NCBI GenBank assembly: GCA_963726975.1
Contig: CAVSEK010000006.1
Span: 20,565 to 84,564, forward strand
DNA: 64,000 bases
DNA from: CAVSEK01 sp963726975
Lineage (GTDB): Bacteria > Actinomycetota > Actinomycetes > Mycobacteriales > SCTD01
Direction: 5' to 3'
A model generated the notes under the pieces. That model saw only the letters and a list, made by a program, of their open reading frames with translations. It had not been told where the DNA came from and searched no databases. Positions 9,578 to 17,387 of the stretch are shown one piece after another; positions within the stretch are counted from its first letter, which is position 1, and each line of letters opens with the position of its first letter. The translations under genes were made by a program, and so were the position numbers.

Positions 9578-10348
9578 TTAGCGAGGTGTCGGGGCGTAGA
9601 GCGGTCGCAGCCAGCGCGGCGGGGCGAACGGCCGCCACTGGCCGTCGGGCTGGGCGAGCCGGTCGGCGACGGCCCACAGCACGGCGGGGTGGTGGCCGAG
9701 GCCCAGGTGGCTGCCGTGGACGGCGATGTTCTCCGCGGTCGCCGACGGCGTCTCCAGGCTGGTGCGCCACGAGACGATCCCGTCCTGCTTGGACCAGATC
9801 GAGGTGGCCGGCACCGGCAGCGGGCCGCGCACGTCCGGCGGGATCGGCAGCCCCTGACCGGGGGCGTGGCGGTGGGCGTGCTTGTCGTACGCCTTCTGCG
9901 CCCGCGTCTGGGTCGGTGCCTCCATGGCGAACGGGGTGCCGAGCGTGATCACCGAGCGGACGAGGTCGGGCCGCTCGGAGGCCGCGGCGCGGGCGTAGAT
10001 GCCGCCGAGCGACCAGCCGACGACCGAGACCGGACCGTCGTAGCGGCGGGTCAGCTGGTCGATGCGGGCGCGCAGGCCGTCGACGACCTCCTGCGTCGGG
10101 CCGAGGTTGCGCCCGAGCAGCCAGCCGTGGACGCGGAAGCCGCGGCGCAGCAGGAACGAGCGGATCGGGCGGGTCGACAGGTCGCCGGCGAGCAGGCCGG
10201 GCAGCACGAGCACCGGTCGGCCGTCGCCGTGCGCGGCGGTGCGCATCATCCGCAGCGTCAGCGGCCAGGCCGCCAGGCCGAGCGCGGCACGGGCCGGGTC
10301 GGTGGCGTAGAGCAGGTCGTTCGGCGGGGCCAGGGCAGGGGCGGGCAC
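9578..10348 (-). CDS. Alpha/beta hydrolase (esterase/lipase-like)
   Basis: 256 aa. After strand VLVLPGLLAG (oxyanion-type loop) the nucleophile elbow is GWSLGG near residue 118. The acid is likely the Asp in SKQDGIVSW and the base the His in HGSHLGLGHHP, in the usual order. The protein lacks a signal peptide and starts with a Pro/Ala stretch, so it is probably cytoplasmic. It resembles the PGAP1/lipase-like hydrolases of actinobacteria; substrate unknown. The GTG at 10348 has GGAGG 6 nt upstream, much better than the longer upstream frame to 10651. It heads the minus-strand run that continues into the glycosyltransferase. Confidence 0.8.
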   Translation of the reverse strand: MPAPALAPPNDLLYATDPARAALGLAAWPLTLRMMRTAAHGDGRPVLVLPGLLAGDLSTRPIRSFLLRRGFRVHGWLLGRNLGPTQEVVDGLRARIDQLTRRYDGPVSVVGWSLGGIYARAAASERPDLVRSVITLGTPFAMEAPTQTRAQKAYDKHAHRHAPGQGLPIPPDVRGPLPVPATSIWSKQDGIVSWRTSLETPSATAENIAVHGSHLGLGHHPAVLWAVADRLAQPDGQWRPFAPPRWLRPLYAPTPR

Positions 10349-10389
10349 GGGGGTCCTCCGGGGTCGGGGCCAGGACGGCAGGGAGGGGC

Positions 10390-11544
10390 TCACAGCCGGC
10401 CGTACTCCCAGTGCCACGGCTCGGGTCGTCCCCCGCCGGGCTCGGCCCACGCCGGGTGCACCCACCCGAAGGTTGCCGCGTGAGCGGCCATCCACACGTG
10501 CGCCGCGCCGTCGAACCGCTCCACGCCGCCGCACAGGTCCACCGCGAGGCCGCGCCCGTGGTTGCTCGTGCCCGGCACGGCGGCCAGCCCGGGCTTGACC
10601 TTGAACAGCCGCACCTGCTCCGGGTAGCTGCGGTAGGAGTCGGTGAGGCACAGCCCGGTGCCGGTCTCGGCGGCGTGCGCCCGGCTCATCGCGTCGAAGG
10701 CCCGGGCGGCGTCGGCCTGCAGCCGGTGCCGGGGAGCGGTGGCCAGCGGGCAGAGCGCGGCGTCCGGGACGAAGCCGTTGGCGTACGCGCCGGTCGACGT
10801 CCCGCTGCAGGGCGGGCCCGCGGCCGTCGGCAGCCAGGGCACGACGGGGTCGGGGTTGCCGGCGCGGACGGCCGCCGCAGCGGCCGCCGCGGCCGCCCGG
10901 TCGCGCTCGACCTGGCGGGCGTCGACGAGGCGCGCCGCGGCGTCGAGCAGCGCGGTCTGCGTGCGGTCGGCGAGCTCGGTCACGGCCTGCCGCTCGGCCT
11001 CGGTCCGGCGGGCGAGCTCGCTCGTCGCGGACCGGCGGGCGGCGAGGGTGCCGGCGTCCGCGTCGGCCTGCGCGACGGCGGCGTTCGCGGCGTGCAGGGC
11101 GTCGGCGCTGGCGTCCTGGACGCGGGCGAGCAGCACCCGGCCGGCCAGCGCGTCGGTCGCCCCGCCCCCGGCCGGACCGGACAGCAGGCGCAGTCCCGCG
11201 GGCACCGGGTCGGTGTAGCGGGCCAGCACGACCCGGCGCACCGCGGTCCCGGCGGCGACGCGCTGCGCGGCGCTGGCCTCGGCGGCCCGCTCTGCGGCGA
11301 CCGCGTCCGCGACGCTGCCGGCCAGCTCGGTCTGCGACCGCTCGAGCGCCGCGGTGGCCGCGGTGAGCTGCGCGGCGACGTCGTCGACCCGGGCCTGCAG
11401 CGCCGCGACCCGGGCCTGCGCGGTGGCGACGTCGTCGGCGGAGGCGGGGGTCGCCGTGGTGCCGACGAGCACGGCGAGCAGGCCGACCGCCGCCACGACC
11501 GCCGCCGAGACCGCGCTCAGCGGGCGGGCGGGCGGCAGCGGCAC
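10390..11544 (-). CDS. VanY-type D-alanyl-D-alanine carboxypeptidase with N-terminal coiled coil, secreted
   Basis: 384 aa. A signal peptide ends near ATPASA (about residue 36). Residues ~40-130 and 165-235 are long Ala/Arg/Glu heptad-like coiled coils similar to cell-wall hydrolase regulators. The C-terminal ~130 aa is a VanY domain (PF02557): DSYRSYPEQVRL, the zinc-binding SNHGRGLAVDL (His and Asp) and the final EPWHWEY with the last zinc His. It should trim D-Ala from peptidoglycan stem peptides outside the membrane. The combination of coiled coil and VanY suggests the enzyme is tethered to or regulated by a partner; that is inference. It is divergent from the DUF202 pair. Confidence 0.85.
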   Translation of the reverse strand: MPLPPARPLSAVSAAVVAAVGLLAVLVGTTATPASADDVATAQARVAALQARVDDVAAQLTAATAALERSQTELAGSVADAVAAERAAEASAAQRVAAGTAVRRVVLARYTDPVPAGLRLLSGPAGGGATDALAGRVLLARVQDASADALHAANAAVAQADADAGTLAARRSATSELARRTEAERQAVTELADRTQTALLDAAARLVDARQVERDRAAAAAAAAAVRAGNPDPVVPWLPTAAGPPCSGTSTGAYANGFVPDAALCPLATAPRHRLQADAARAFDAMSRAHAAETGTGLCLTDSYRSYPEQVRLFKVKPGLAAVPGTSNHGRGLAVDLCGGVERFDGAAHVWMAAHAATFGWVHPAWAEPGGGRPEPWHWEYGRL

Positions 11545-11601
11545 GTCGGGAGGATCGACGCGCGCCGACCGGACCTGTAGCGCGGGCCGTACGGTGCCGC
11601 C

Positions 11602-11970
11602 GTGCCCGAGCAGCCCGAGACGCAGCCCGGCGGGACCGGACCGGAGGAGCCGGACTACCGCTTCACGCTCGCCAACGAGCGGACCTTCCTCGCCTGGCTG
11701 CGCACGGCGCTCGCCCTGCTGGCCGCGGGCGTGGCCGTGCCGGCGCTCGTCGACCCGGCGCAGCCGACCTGGGCGCGCAGCGGGCTGAGCCTGCTCTGCC
11801 TCGTCATGAGCGTCGTCGCGGCCGTCGGCGGGGTCCTGCGCTGGCGGGCCGTCGACGCGGCGGTGCGCCGCTCGGCGGCGCTGCCGCTGCTGCGGCTGCC
11901 CTGGCTGCTCACCGCCGCCTTCGTCGCGCTCGCGGCGGGCGGCGTCGTCCTGCTCGTGGGGCGGTCGTGA
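11602..11970 (+). CDS. DUF202 (YidH-like) membrane protein
   Basis: 122 aa with three membrane segments (about 35-55, 65-85, 98-120). The cytoplasmic N-terminus ends in the DUF202 signature YRFTLANERTFLAWLRTALALLAAGVA. The family is widespread and of unknown function; fungal relatives associate with the vacuolar transporter chaperone. The GTG start gives a short acidic leader before the domain. The stop overlaps the next DUF202 gene by 4 bp, giving a two-gene operon in which the second member is shorter at its N-terminus. Confidence 0.85.
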   Translation: MPEQPETQPGGTGPEEPDYRFTLANERTFLAWLRTALALLAAGVAVPALVDPAQPTWARSGLSLLCLVMSVVAAVGGVLRWRAVDAAVRRSAALPLLRLPWLLTAAFVALAAGGVVLLVGRS

Positions 11971-12285
11971 GGACCCCCGGGCCGGTCGGGCTGCCGGGCG
12001 AGCGGACCTCGCTGGCCTGGGACCGCACGGCGCTGGCCCTGCTCGGTGAGTCGGCGCTGCTGCTCGTGCGCGACCGCGACGGGACCGGGCCGGTGCTCGC
12101 CGCCGCGGCCCTCGTGCTCGCGCTGGTCGCCGCCGGGGTCGCCCGCGGTCGCGACCGCGCGCTGCGCTCGGGCGCCCGCACCCGTGCGCGCACCCGCCGG
12201 GCCGAGGTGGCTCGGCCTCGGCCTGGCCGTCGGCGGGCTCGCCGCTGCGGCGGCGGTCGCCGAGCTCGTACGGCTGAGCGGCTGA
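11967..12285 (+). CDS. Second DUF202 membrane protein, one frameshift
   Basis: The start overlaps the upstream DUF202 stop (GTGA). It carries the family motif as GERTSLAWDRTALALLGESALLL, a second hydrophobic stretch ending VAAGVARG, and, after a frame change near 12205, a third membrane segment WLGLGLAVGGLAAAAAV ending LVRLSG. Joined length is ~105 aa with three helices, the usual shape. Paired DUF202 genes of this type are common in actinobacteria and probably form a hetero-oligomer; that is inference. One base error near 12205 explains the break. Confidence 0.7.
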
Positions 12286-12395
12286 CCGGCTGAGCGGGTG
12301 AACGGGTGACTGACCGACCGGCTGAGCGCCGGGCCCGTCCAGCGGCGCCCGGTCGGCCCTGCTGGCGGCCGGTCGCGGCGCGTACCGTCGCTGTC

Positions 12396-13025
12396 GTGAC
12401 CTCCCCTGACCCGGGCACGCCTGCCCGACGTCCGGGCCGCCCGGCGCGCTACCGCCTCGACGAGCTCCTCGCCCTCGTGGTGCACGAGTTCAACGAGCGC
12501 GGGTACGACGCGACCACCATGGAGGACCTCGCCCGGGCCACCGGGCTCACCAAGTCGTCGATCTACCACCACGTGTCCGGCAAGGAGGAGCTGCTCCGGC
12601 TGGCCGTGGGACGGGCGGTCGACGCGCTGTTCGCCGTGCTCGAGGAGCCGGCGAGCACGTCCGGCCGCGCGGTCGACCGGCTCGAGCACGTGGTCCGCCG
12701 GGGCGTCGAGGTGCTCGCCGAGCAGCTGCCGTACGTCACGCTGCTGCTGCGGGTGCGCGGCAACACCGGTGTGGAGCGCGAGGCGCTGGACCGGCGGCGC
12801 GAGTTCGACGGCCGGCTCGCCGAGCTGGTCCGCGCGGCCGCCGAGGAGGGCGACCTGCGCGCCGACCTCGACCCGCGCCTGGTGACCCGGCTGCTCTTCG
12901 GCACCGTCAACAGCCTCGTCGAGTGGTACCGCCCGTCGGGCGGGCACCCGGTCGCGGAGGTCGCCGACGCCGTGGTCGCCACCTGCTTCGGGGGTCTCGT
13001 CCGGCAGCCGGCGGGTGTGGCGTGA
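12396..13025 (+). CDS. TetR/AcrR family transcriptional regulator
   Basis: 209 aa. The N-terminal TetR helix-turn-helix runs from about residue 20 to 65, with FNERGYDATTMEDLARATGLTK and the recognition helix KSSIYHHVSGKEELL. The C-terminal ligand domain is helical and resembles the KstR2/PaaR-like group that senses acyl-CoA thioesters; the ligand here is unknown. The GTG at 12396 is chosen because it precedes the PGTPARRPGRPARYR basic leader; the longer frame from 12306 lacks family-like sequence. Its 3' end overlaps the next gene's start by 11 bp, so it may be cotranscribed with it. Confidence 0.85.
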   Translation: MTSPDPGTPARRPGRPARYRLDELLALVVHEFNERGYDATTMEDLARATGLTKSSIYHHVSGKEELLRLAVGRAVDALFAVLEEPASTSGRAVDRLEHVVRRGVEVLAEQLPYVTLLLRVRGNTGVEREALDRRREFDGRLAELVRAAAEEGDLRADLDPRLVTRLLFGTVNSLVEWYRPSGGHPVAEVADAVVATCFGGLVRQPAGVA

Positions 13026-13881
13026 GGCGCGGGTCCCCCGGGACGGGCAGCGGCTCACAGGGACGGTCACAGGGACGGTCACGGTGGTCGCGGTGGTGGC
13101 GGCGCTGCTGCCGCTGCTCGCCGCCCCCGCCGCGCAGGCTGCCCCCGCTCCGGTCGTGCAGGGCCGGTGGCCGCTGGCGACGCTGGTCGAGCGCGACGGG
13201 GTCCTCACCACGCCCGCCACGGTCGCGGGCCGGGAAGGCACGGACGACGGGGTGCTGGCGCCGGGCACGACGGTCCGCACGACCCAGGGCATCGCGGCCG
13301 CCGACAGCGCCGCGCTGTACTTCCCCGGCTGGGACGACGGCAGCCCCGACGACGGCACCGTGTCGCCCGACGCCAGCCAGGTCGTCGTCCCGGACCGGTC
13401 GTCCTTCGACCCGCAGGGCCGCCGCTTCCTCGTCAGCGTCGACGTGCGCCCGCGCACGCCGCGGGTGCGCGGCGAGTCGCCCAACATCGTGCAGAAGGGC
13501 CGGGTCGACCAGGGCAACACGCACGAGTGGAAGATCTCCGTGCTCGACGACCTCACCCCGGTGTGCACCTTCCGCGGGTGGCAGTCGCGCGACGACCACC
13601 GGCTGCGGGCGGTCAGCGCCTTCGGCAGCGTCCGGATGGTGGCCGGCGAGCCCTACCGCCTCGAGTGCGGGCTCGCCGCCGGGCGGGCCACGCTGCGCGT
13701 GCTGCGGCTGTCCGGCGCCAGCGCGGAGGTGGTGCAGACCCGCCGCTCCCGCGAGCAGTGGTCGGCGCTGTGGGTCGTGCCGGACGACGTCGTGTCCATC
13801 GGCAAGAAGCCCCGCGACACGACCAGCGGCGACACCTACGCCGGCGACATCGCCGGCCTGGTGATCACGCGCTGGCAGTAG
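13015..13881 (+). CDS. Secreted LamG/concanavalin A-like protein, unknown function
   Basis: 288 aa. A basic N-terminus and a hydrophobic stretch (VVAVVAALLPLLAAPAAQA) make a signal peptide cut near residue 42. The mature part reads as a jelly-roll lectin-like domain: paired strands RRFLVSVDVRP, NIVQKGR, HEWKISVLD, VCTFRG, then a late G-D-x-Y-A-G-D-I-A-G-L motif typical of LamG-type domains. The two Cys (in VCTFRG and LECGL) could form a disulfide. No catalytic site is seen. Its last 17 bp overlap the 3' end of the HxlR gene on the other strand. Confidence 0.65.
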   Translation: MWREARVPRDGQRLTGTVTGTVTVVAVVAALLPLLAAPAAQAAPAPVVQGRWPLATLVERDGVLTTPATVAGREGTDDGVLAPGTTVRTTQGIAAADSAALYFPGWDDGSPDDGTVSPDASQVVVPDRSSFDPQGRRFLVSVDVRPRTPRVRGESPNIVQKGRVDQGNTHEWKISVLDDLTPVCTFRGWQSRDDHRLRAVSAFGSVRMVAGEPYRLECGLAAGRATLRVLRLSGASAEVVQTRRSREQWSALWVVPDDVVSIGKKPRDTTSGDTYAGDIAGLVITRWQ

Positions 13882-14307
13882 GCCGGCGGACCGCGGCCGG
13901 CTCGACCCGCTCGCCGCAGCCGCCGCAGACCATGACCGCGCCGAGCTCGGCGCCGCACTCGTGCTCGAGCACCAGCGGAGGACCCTCCGGACCCACCCGG
14001 TGCTTGTCGCCCCACTCCTTGAGGGCGAGCACGACCGGGTAGAGGTCGCGCCCGGCCGGGGTCAGGACGTACTCCTCGCGGGGCGGGCGCGTGCTGTACG
14101 GCCGCTTGGCGAGGACGCCGTGCTCGACGAGCGTGCGCAGCCGCTGCGCGAGGGTGTCGCGGGGGCGCCGGTGCGGGCGACCATCTGGTCGAAGCGCCGG
14201 ACGCCCAGGAACACCTCGCGCACGGCCAGCAGCGCCCACTTCTCCCCGACGACGTCGAGGGTGCGCGCGACCGAGCAGGTGCGGGGGTGGGTCGCCGTGC
14301 TCGTCAC
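13865..14307 (-). CDS. HxlR-family winged-helix regulator, one frameshift
   Basis: The two frames join to ~147 aa. The N-terminal half has the HxlR signature (a Cys in RTCSVARTLDVVGEKWALLAVREVF, then GVRRFDQM), the second half RDTLAQRLRTLVEHGVLAKRPY with the wing PPREEYVLTPAGRDL. The C-terminus adds a HECG...VCGGCG cluster that may bind zinc. HxlR proteins often sense electrophiles or redox through the N-terminal Cys. The frame break near 14162 is one missing C in a C-run, so likely a sequence error. It is divergent from the DHA2 exporter, with an inverted repeat between them, suggesting it represses that gene. Confidence 0.78.
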
Positions 14308-14339
14308 AGGAGGAGCGTAGCGCAGAAGGTCGACTTCCC

Positions 14340-14364
14340 GGACGGACTCGGCTACGGTCCGTCC
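14340..14364. promoter_or_regulatory. Candidate HxlR operator (inverted repeat)
   Basis: GGACGGAC at 14340-14347 and GTCCGTCC at 14357-14364 form a perfect 8-bp inverted repeat with a 9-bp spacer, 40 bp before the exporter start and 33 bp before the regulator start. Its place between a regulator and a divergent exporter is what expected of an HxlR operator. Binding is inferred. Confidence 0.55.
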
Positions 14365-14404
14365 AGATCCCGGACCGACTTGCCGGGCAGAGCGGGGGTG
14401 CTCC

Positions 14405-15889
14405 GTGACGGACAGGGCGAGCAGGACGACCGAGGAGCAGCGTCCGGTGCCGGGCGGCCCGGTGGAGGGCACCGCGGTCGAGCCCGGGCCGCTGGCCGGG
14501 CGGGGGCTGTCGCTGGCGATCGGGGTGCTGTCGGCGGCGACGTTCCTCACCAGCCTCGACCTGTTCATCGTCAACCTCGCGTTCCCGTCGATCGCGGCGG
14601 AGAACCCGGGGACGACGACCGCTGCGCTCAGCTGGGTGCTCAACGCGTACACCGTCGTCTTCGCCGCCACGATGGTCCCGGCGGGCCGGTTCGCCGACCG
14701 GCTGGGGCGCCGCCGGCTGTTCGTCGTGGGACTCGCGCTGTTCACCGCGGGGTCGGCGGCGTGCGCGGTCGCCCCGGGGGTCGGCCTGCTCGTCGCGGCC
14801 CGCGTGCTCCAGGCCGTCGGGGCCGGGATGCTCGTGCCGACCTCGCTGTCGCTGCTGCTCACCGTGGTGCCGCCCGAGGGGCGGGCCCGGGCGATCGGCA
14901 CCTGGGCGGCCGTCGGCGGCTCCGCGGCGGCGGTCGGGCCGGTCGTCGGCGGGCTGCTCGTGGGCGTCGACTGGCGCCTGGTCTTCTGGGTCAACGTGCC
15001 GATCGGCGTCGCGGCGCTCGTCCTCGCCGCCCGCCTGCTGCCCGAGAGCCGCGACCCCCGGCCCGGCCCGCGCCCGGACGTGCTCGGCGCGGGGCTGCTC
15101 GCCGCCGCGGTCGCGCTGGCGGCTCTCGCCCTCGTCCGGGGGCCCGACGTCGGCTGGGCGTCGCTCGCCACCGTCGGCACGCTCGCCGCGGCGGCGCTCG
15201 CCCTCGCCCTGCTGGCGCGCCGGTCGGCCCGTCACCCGGCCCCGGTCGTGGACGGCGCGCTCCTGCGCAGCCCGGCCCTGCGCGGCGCGTCGATCGCGTC
15301 GCTGGCGTACTACCTGGGGTTCGCCGCGTACCTCCTGAACCTCGTCACCTTCCTCACCGGTGTCTGGGGGCACTCGGCGGTGCGGGCCGGGCTGGAGATC
15401 GCGCCGGGACCGCTCATGGTCCTGCCGTTCGCGCGGATCGTCGCCCCTCGCCTGCTCCGCCCGCTCGGCGGCCCGGCGCGGGTCGCGGCGCTCGGCTGCC
15501 TCGTCGGGGTCGGCGCGCAGGGCCTGTGGTGGGCGTTCCTGCAGGCCGAGCCGGCGTACGCCACCACCCTGCTCCCCGCCCAGCTGCTCGGCGGCGCGGG
15601 CGTCGGACTGGTGATCCCGTCGCTCATCGGCGCCGGGACCGCGACGCTGGCCGCTCACGAGGTGGGCGCCGGCAGCGGGGTGCTCAACACCGCCCGGCAG
15701 TCGGGCCTGGTGCTGGGGGTCGCCGGCCTGGTCGCCGTCCTGGGGGCCAGCGGCAGCGCGTTGTCGGGAGCGCGCGCCGGCGTGCTTCTCGCGCTGGCGG
15801 CCTTCGCCGTGGCCGGCGGGCTGTGCCTGCTCGCCGGGCGGGTCCCGCGCCCGGCCGCGCTGCCCGAACCGCTGGGCGTCGCGGCCTGA
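14405..15889 (+). CDS. MFS drug exporter, DHA2 (EmrB/QacA) family
   Basis: 494 aa with about 14 hydrophobic segments, the DHA2 layout. Motif C-like LDLFIVNLAFPSI in TM1, motif A GRFADRLGRRRLFV after TM2, motif B-like ARVLQAVGAGMLVPTSLSLL in TM4, and the antiporter segment GPVVGGLLV in TM5 are all present. It probably exports cationic or hydrophobic drugs by proton antiport. The ~45-residue N-terminal tail is Pro/Glu rich and cytoplasmic. Control by the divergent HxlR regulator through the inverted repeat is inferred. A terminator-like hairpin follows the stop by 8 bp. Confidence 0.88.
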   Translation: MTDRASRTTEEQRPVPGGPVEGTAVEPGPLAGRGLSLAIGVLSAATFLTSLDLFIVNLAFPSIAAENPGTTTAALSWVLNAYTVVFAATMVPAGRFADRLGRRRLFVVGLALFTAGSAACAVAPGVGLLVAARVLQAVGAGMLVPTSLSLLLTVVPPEGRARAIGTWAAVGGSAAAVGPVVGGLLVGVDWRLVFWVNVPIGVAALVLAARLLPESRDPRPGPRPDVLGAGLLAAAVALAALALVRGPDVGWASLATVGTLAAAALALALLARRSARHPAPVVDGALLRSPALRGASIASLAYYLGFAAYLLNLVTFLTGVWGHSAVRAGLEIAPGPLMVLPFARIVAPRLLRPLGGPARVAALGCLVGVGAQGLWWAFLQAEPAYATTLLPAQLLGGAGVGLVIPSLIGAGTATLAAHEVGAGSGVLNTARQSGLVLGVAGLVAVLGASGSALSGARAGVLLALAAFAVAGGLCLLAGRVPRPAALPEPLGVAA

Positions 15890-15896
15890 CCGCTCG

Positions 15897-15917
15897 CCCC
15901 CCTGTGCGTCAGGGGGG
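15897..15917 (+). terminator. Terminator-like hairpin after the DHA2 exporter
   Basis: CCCCCCTG at 15897-15904 and CAGGGGGG at 15910-15917 form a perfect 8-bp stem with a 5-nt TGCGT loop, starting 8 nt after the stop codon. A T-tract is lacking. Confidence 0.65.
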
Positions 15918-16085
15918 TGGTCGGGTGCGGCGCAGTCCGGTGGGGCTGGTCCAGGTGGTGGTGCCGTCGGGGCCGGGGGGTGTGGGCAGGTCGGTGGCGA
16001 GCTGGCGGAGCAGGTCGGCGGCGCTCGGCGAGCGGTCCGCGAACGTCACCACACCGTCAGGTCCGACCCGTGTCGCCCCGAGTGA
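15909..16085 (-). pseudogene. Possible 3' remnant of a DUF222/HNH endonuclease gene
   Basis: The minus strand reads a short open frame ending in TTTWTSPTGLRRTRP, which resembles the C-terminal W-T-S-P-T-G-R motif after the HNH site of actinobacterial DUF222 proteins. No HNH motif or upstream domain is left; the flanking sequence belongs to other genes. This could be a decayed fragment or chance. Confidence 0.22.
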
Positions 16086-16122
16086 TCGCGGGCAGTGCTC
16101 GGGTGACGGAGGGCGGTGCCAG

Positions 16123-16245
16123 GTGGACTGGTGGCAGTGGTCGGTTCTCGTGCTCGTGGTGCTCGCCGTGCTGGTCGCGGGGTTCATCGCTCTGCAGGCC
16201 AAGCGGCGCCGCGGCGGCGTCATCACCGACAAGGGCCGGCGGTGA
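16123..16245 (+). CDS. 40-aa single-pass membrane microprotein
   Basis: A 40-codon gene: a Trp-rich N-terminus (DWWQWS), one hydrophobic helix (about residues 7-26), then a basic KRRRGG tail and a polar end, so the C-terminus is cytoplasmic by the positive-inside rule. The start has GGAGGG about 8 nt upstream and the stop overlaps the next start by 4 bp (GTGA), which is good evidence that it is translated. It leads the PRC-barrel operon. No named family is recognised. Confidence 0.62.
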   Translation: MDWWQWSVLVLVVLAVLVAGFIALQAKRRRGGVITDKGRR

Positions 16246-16820
16246 GCCTGCTCGTCCGGGCCCGCGAGGTGCTCGGCCGCCCGGTGGTGACGCTGGCCGG
16301 CGAGGACGTCGCGCAGGTCAAGGACGTCGTCTACGCCGCGGGCAACGGCGAGGTGGCCGGCTTCACGCTCGCCGGCCGGGGCCTGCTCGCCGGTCCGCTC
16401 AAGACGGCGCTGCCCTGGTCCGGGGTGCACGCGCTCGGGCGGGACGCCCTGGTGGTCGCCGACGAGAGCGCGCTCGTCGCCCGCGACGAGGTGCTGGCCC
16501 GCTCCGGCTCGGGCGACGGCAGCGGCGACGTGCTCGGCTCGCGGGTGCTCACCGACACCGGCATCGACCTCGGCGAGGTCGTCGACGTCGTGGTCGACGT
16601 GCGTCGCGGCGCCGACGTGGTCGGCTACGAGATCGACTCGAGCAGCGCGCTGGGCAAGGAGGGCCGCCGGCTGCTCGTGCCCCTGCCCGACACCCTGGCC
16701 GTCTCGAAGGAGGCCCTCGTCGTGCCCGCGTCCGCGGTCGAGTTCGTGTCCGACGACCTGTCGGGCTTCGGCGCGGCGGTCGACGAGTTCCGGGCCCGTC
16801 TCGCCGGCGGAGGTGCCTGA
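16242..16820 (+). CDS. PRC-barrel domain protein (two PRC barrels)
   Basis: 192 aa. Residues ~1-80 and ~95-175 are two copies of the PRC-barrel fold: a G-R-P-V-V-T-L-x-G-E-D-V-A-Q-V-K-D-V-V opening in the first and GSRVLTDTGIDLGEVVDVVVD in the second, each followed by a G-Y-E-I/G-F-x-L strand and a late LPWSGV or VPASAV element. PRC barrels occur in RimM, photosynthetic reaction centres and stress-linked bacterial proteins. The GTG at 16242 is chosen because it overlaps the microprotein stop; the longer frame from 16116 reads through that gene out of phase. Confidence 0.78.
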   Translation: MSLLVRAREVLGRPVVTLAGEDVAQVKDVVYAAGNGEVAGFTLAGRGLLAGPLKTALPWSGVHALGRDALVVADESALVARDEVLARSGSGDGSGDVLGSRVLTDTGIDLGEVVDVVVDVRRGADVVGYEIDSSSALGKEGRRLLVPLPDTLAVSKEALVVPASAVEFVSDDLSGFGAAVDEFRARLAGGGA

Positions 16821-17266
16821 TGCGCTTCACCGACAGCCGCGGCCGCAAGGTCCTCGACACCTCCACCGCCGTGACGCTCGGCAAGGTGGACGGCTTCGTC
16901 GTCGACCCGACCACGCGTCGGGTCGTCGCCGTCGAGGTCAAGGTCAAGGGCGACGCCGACGTCCTGCCCTGGGAGTCCCTCACCGGCTTCGGGCCGGACG
17001 CGGTGACCGTGCCCGACGACAGCGCCCTCGTGGCCGCCGAGGGGCGGGTGGCGGAGCTGCGCGGCAAGCCGCACGCCCTGCTCAAGAAGCGCGTGCTCAC
17101 CGAGGACGGCGACGAGCTCGGCAAGGTCAGCGACGTCGAGTTCGACCCCGCCTCCGGCGAGGTCACCGGGCTGCTGGTCACGGCCGACCGCACGGAGTCG
17201 ACGGTCGACGGGGCGCGGCTGCTGGGCGCGGGGTCGTACGCCGTGGTCGTGCGCCGGGAGACCTGA
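16820..17266 (+). CDS. PRC-barrel domain protein
   Basis: 148 aa, starting at an ATG that overlaps the preceding stop by one base (TGATG). Two PRC-type units can be seen: FTDSRGRKVLDTSTAVTLGKVDGFVVD with VLPWESL, then LLKKRVLTEDGDELGKVSDVEFD followed by a GLLVTAD strand. With the preceding gene this gives four barrels in one operon, plus the membrane microprotein, so a membrane-linked scaffold is possible. No regulation is visible other than a hairpin 35 bp after the stop. Confidence 0.78.
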   Translation: MRFTDSRGRKVLDTSTAVTLGKVDGFVVDPTTRRVVAVEVKVKGDADVLPWESLTGFGPDAVTVPDDSALVAAEGRVAELRGKPHALLKKRVLTEDGDELGKVSDVEFDPASGEVTGLLVTADRTESTVDGARLLGAGSYAVVVRRET

Positions 17267-17300
17267 GACCGGCCTGACCGGACGGTCACGACTGCGTCAC

Positions 17301-17321
17301 GAGCGCTCCAGGGGAGCGCTC
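17301..17321. terminator. Perfect 9-bp hairpin between the PRC operon and the DUF4214 gene
   Basis: GAGCGCTCC at 17301-17309 and GGAGCGCTC at 17313-17321 with an AGG loop. It may end the PRC operon; being a compact palindrome 67 bp before the DUF4214 start, an operator role is also possible. Confidence 0.55.
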
Positions 17322-17387
17322 GGCCGCCGAAGGTGGGACGAGCGCCGGCCGGCCCCGGTCGGCGCTGTCCACCGAAAGGACCCCTCC

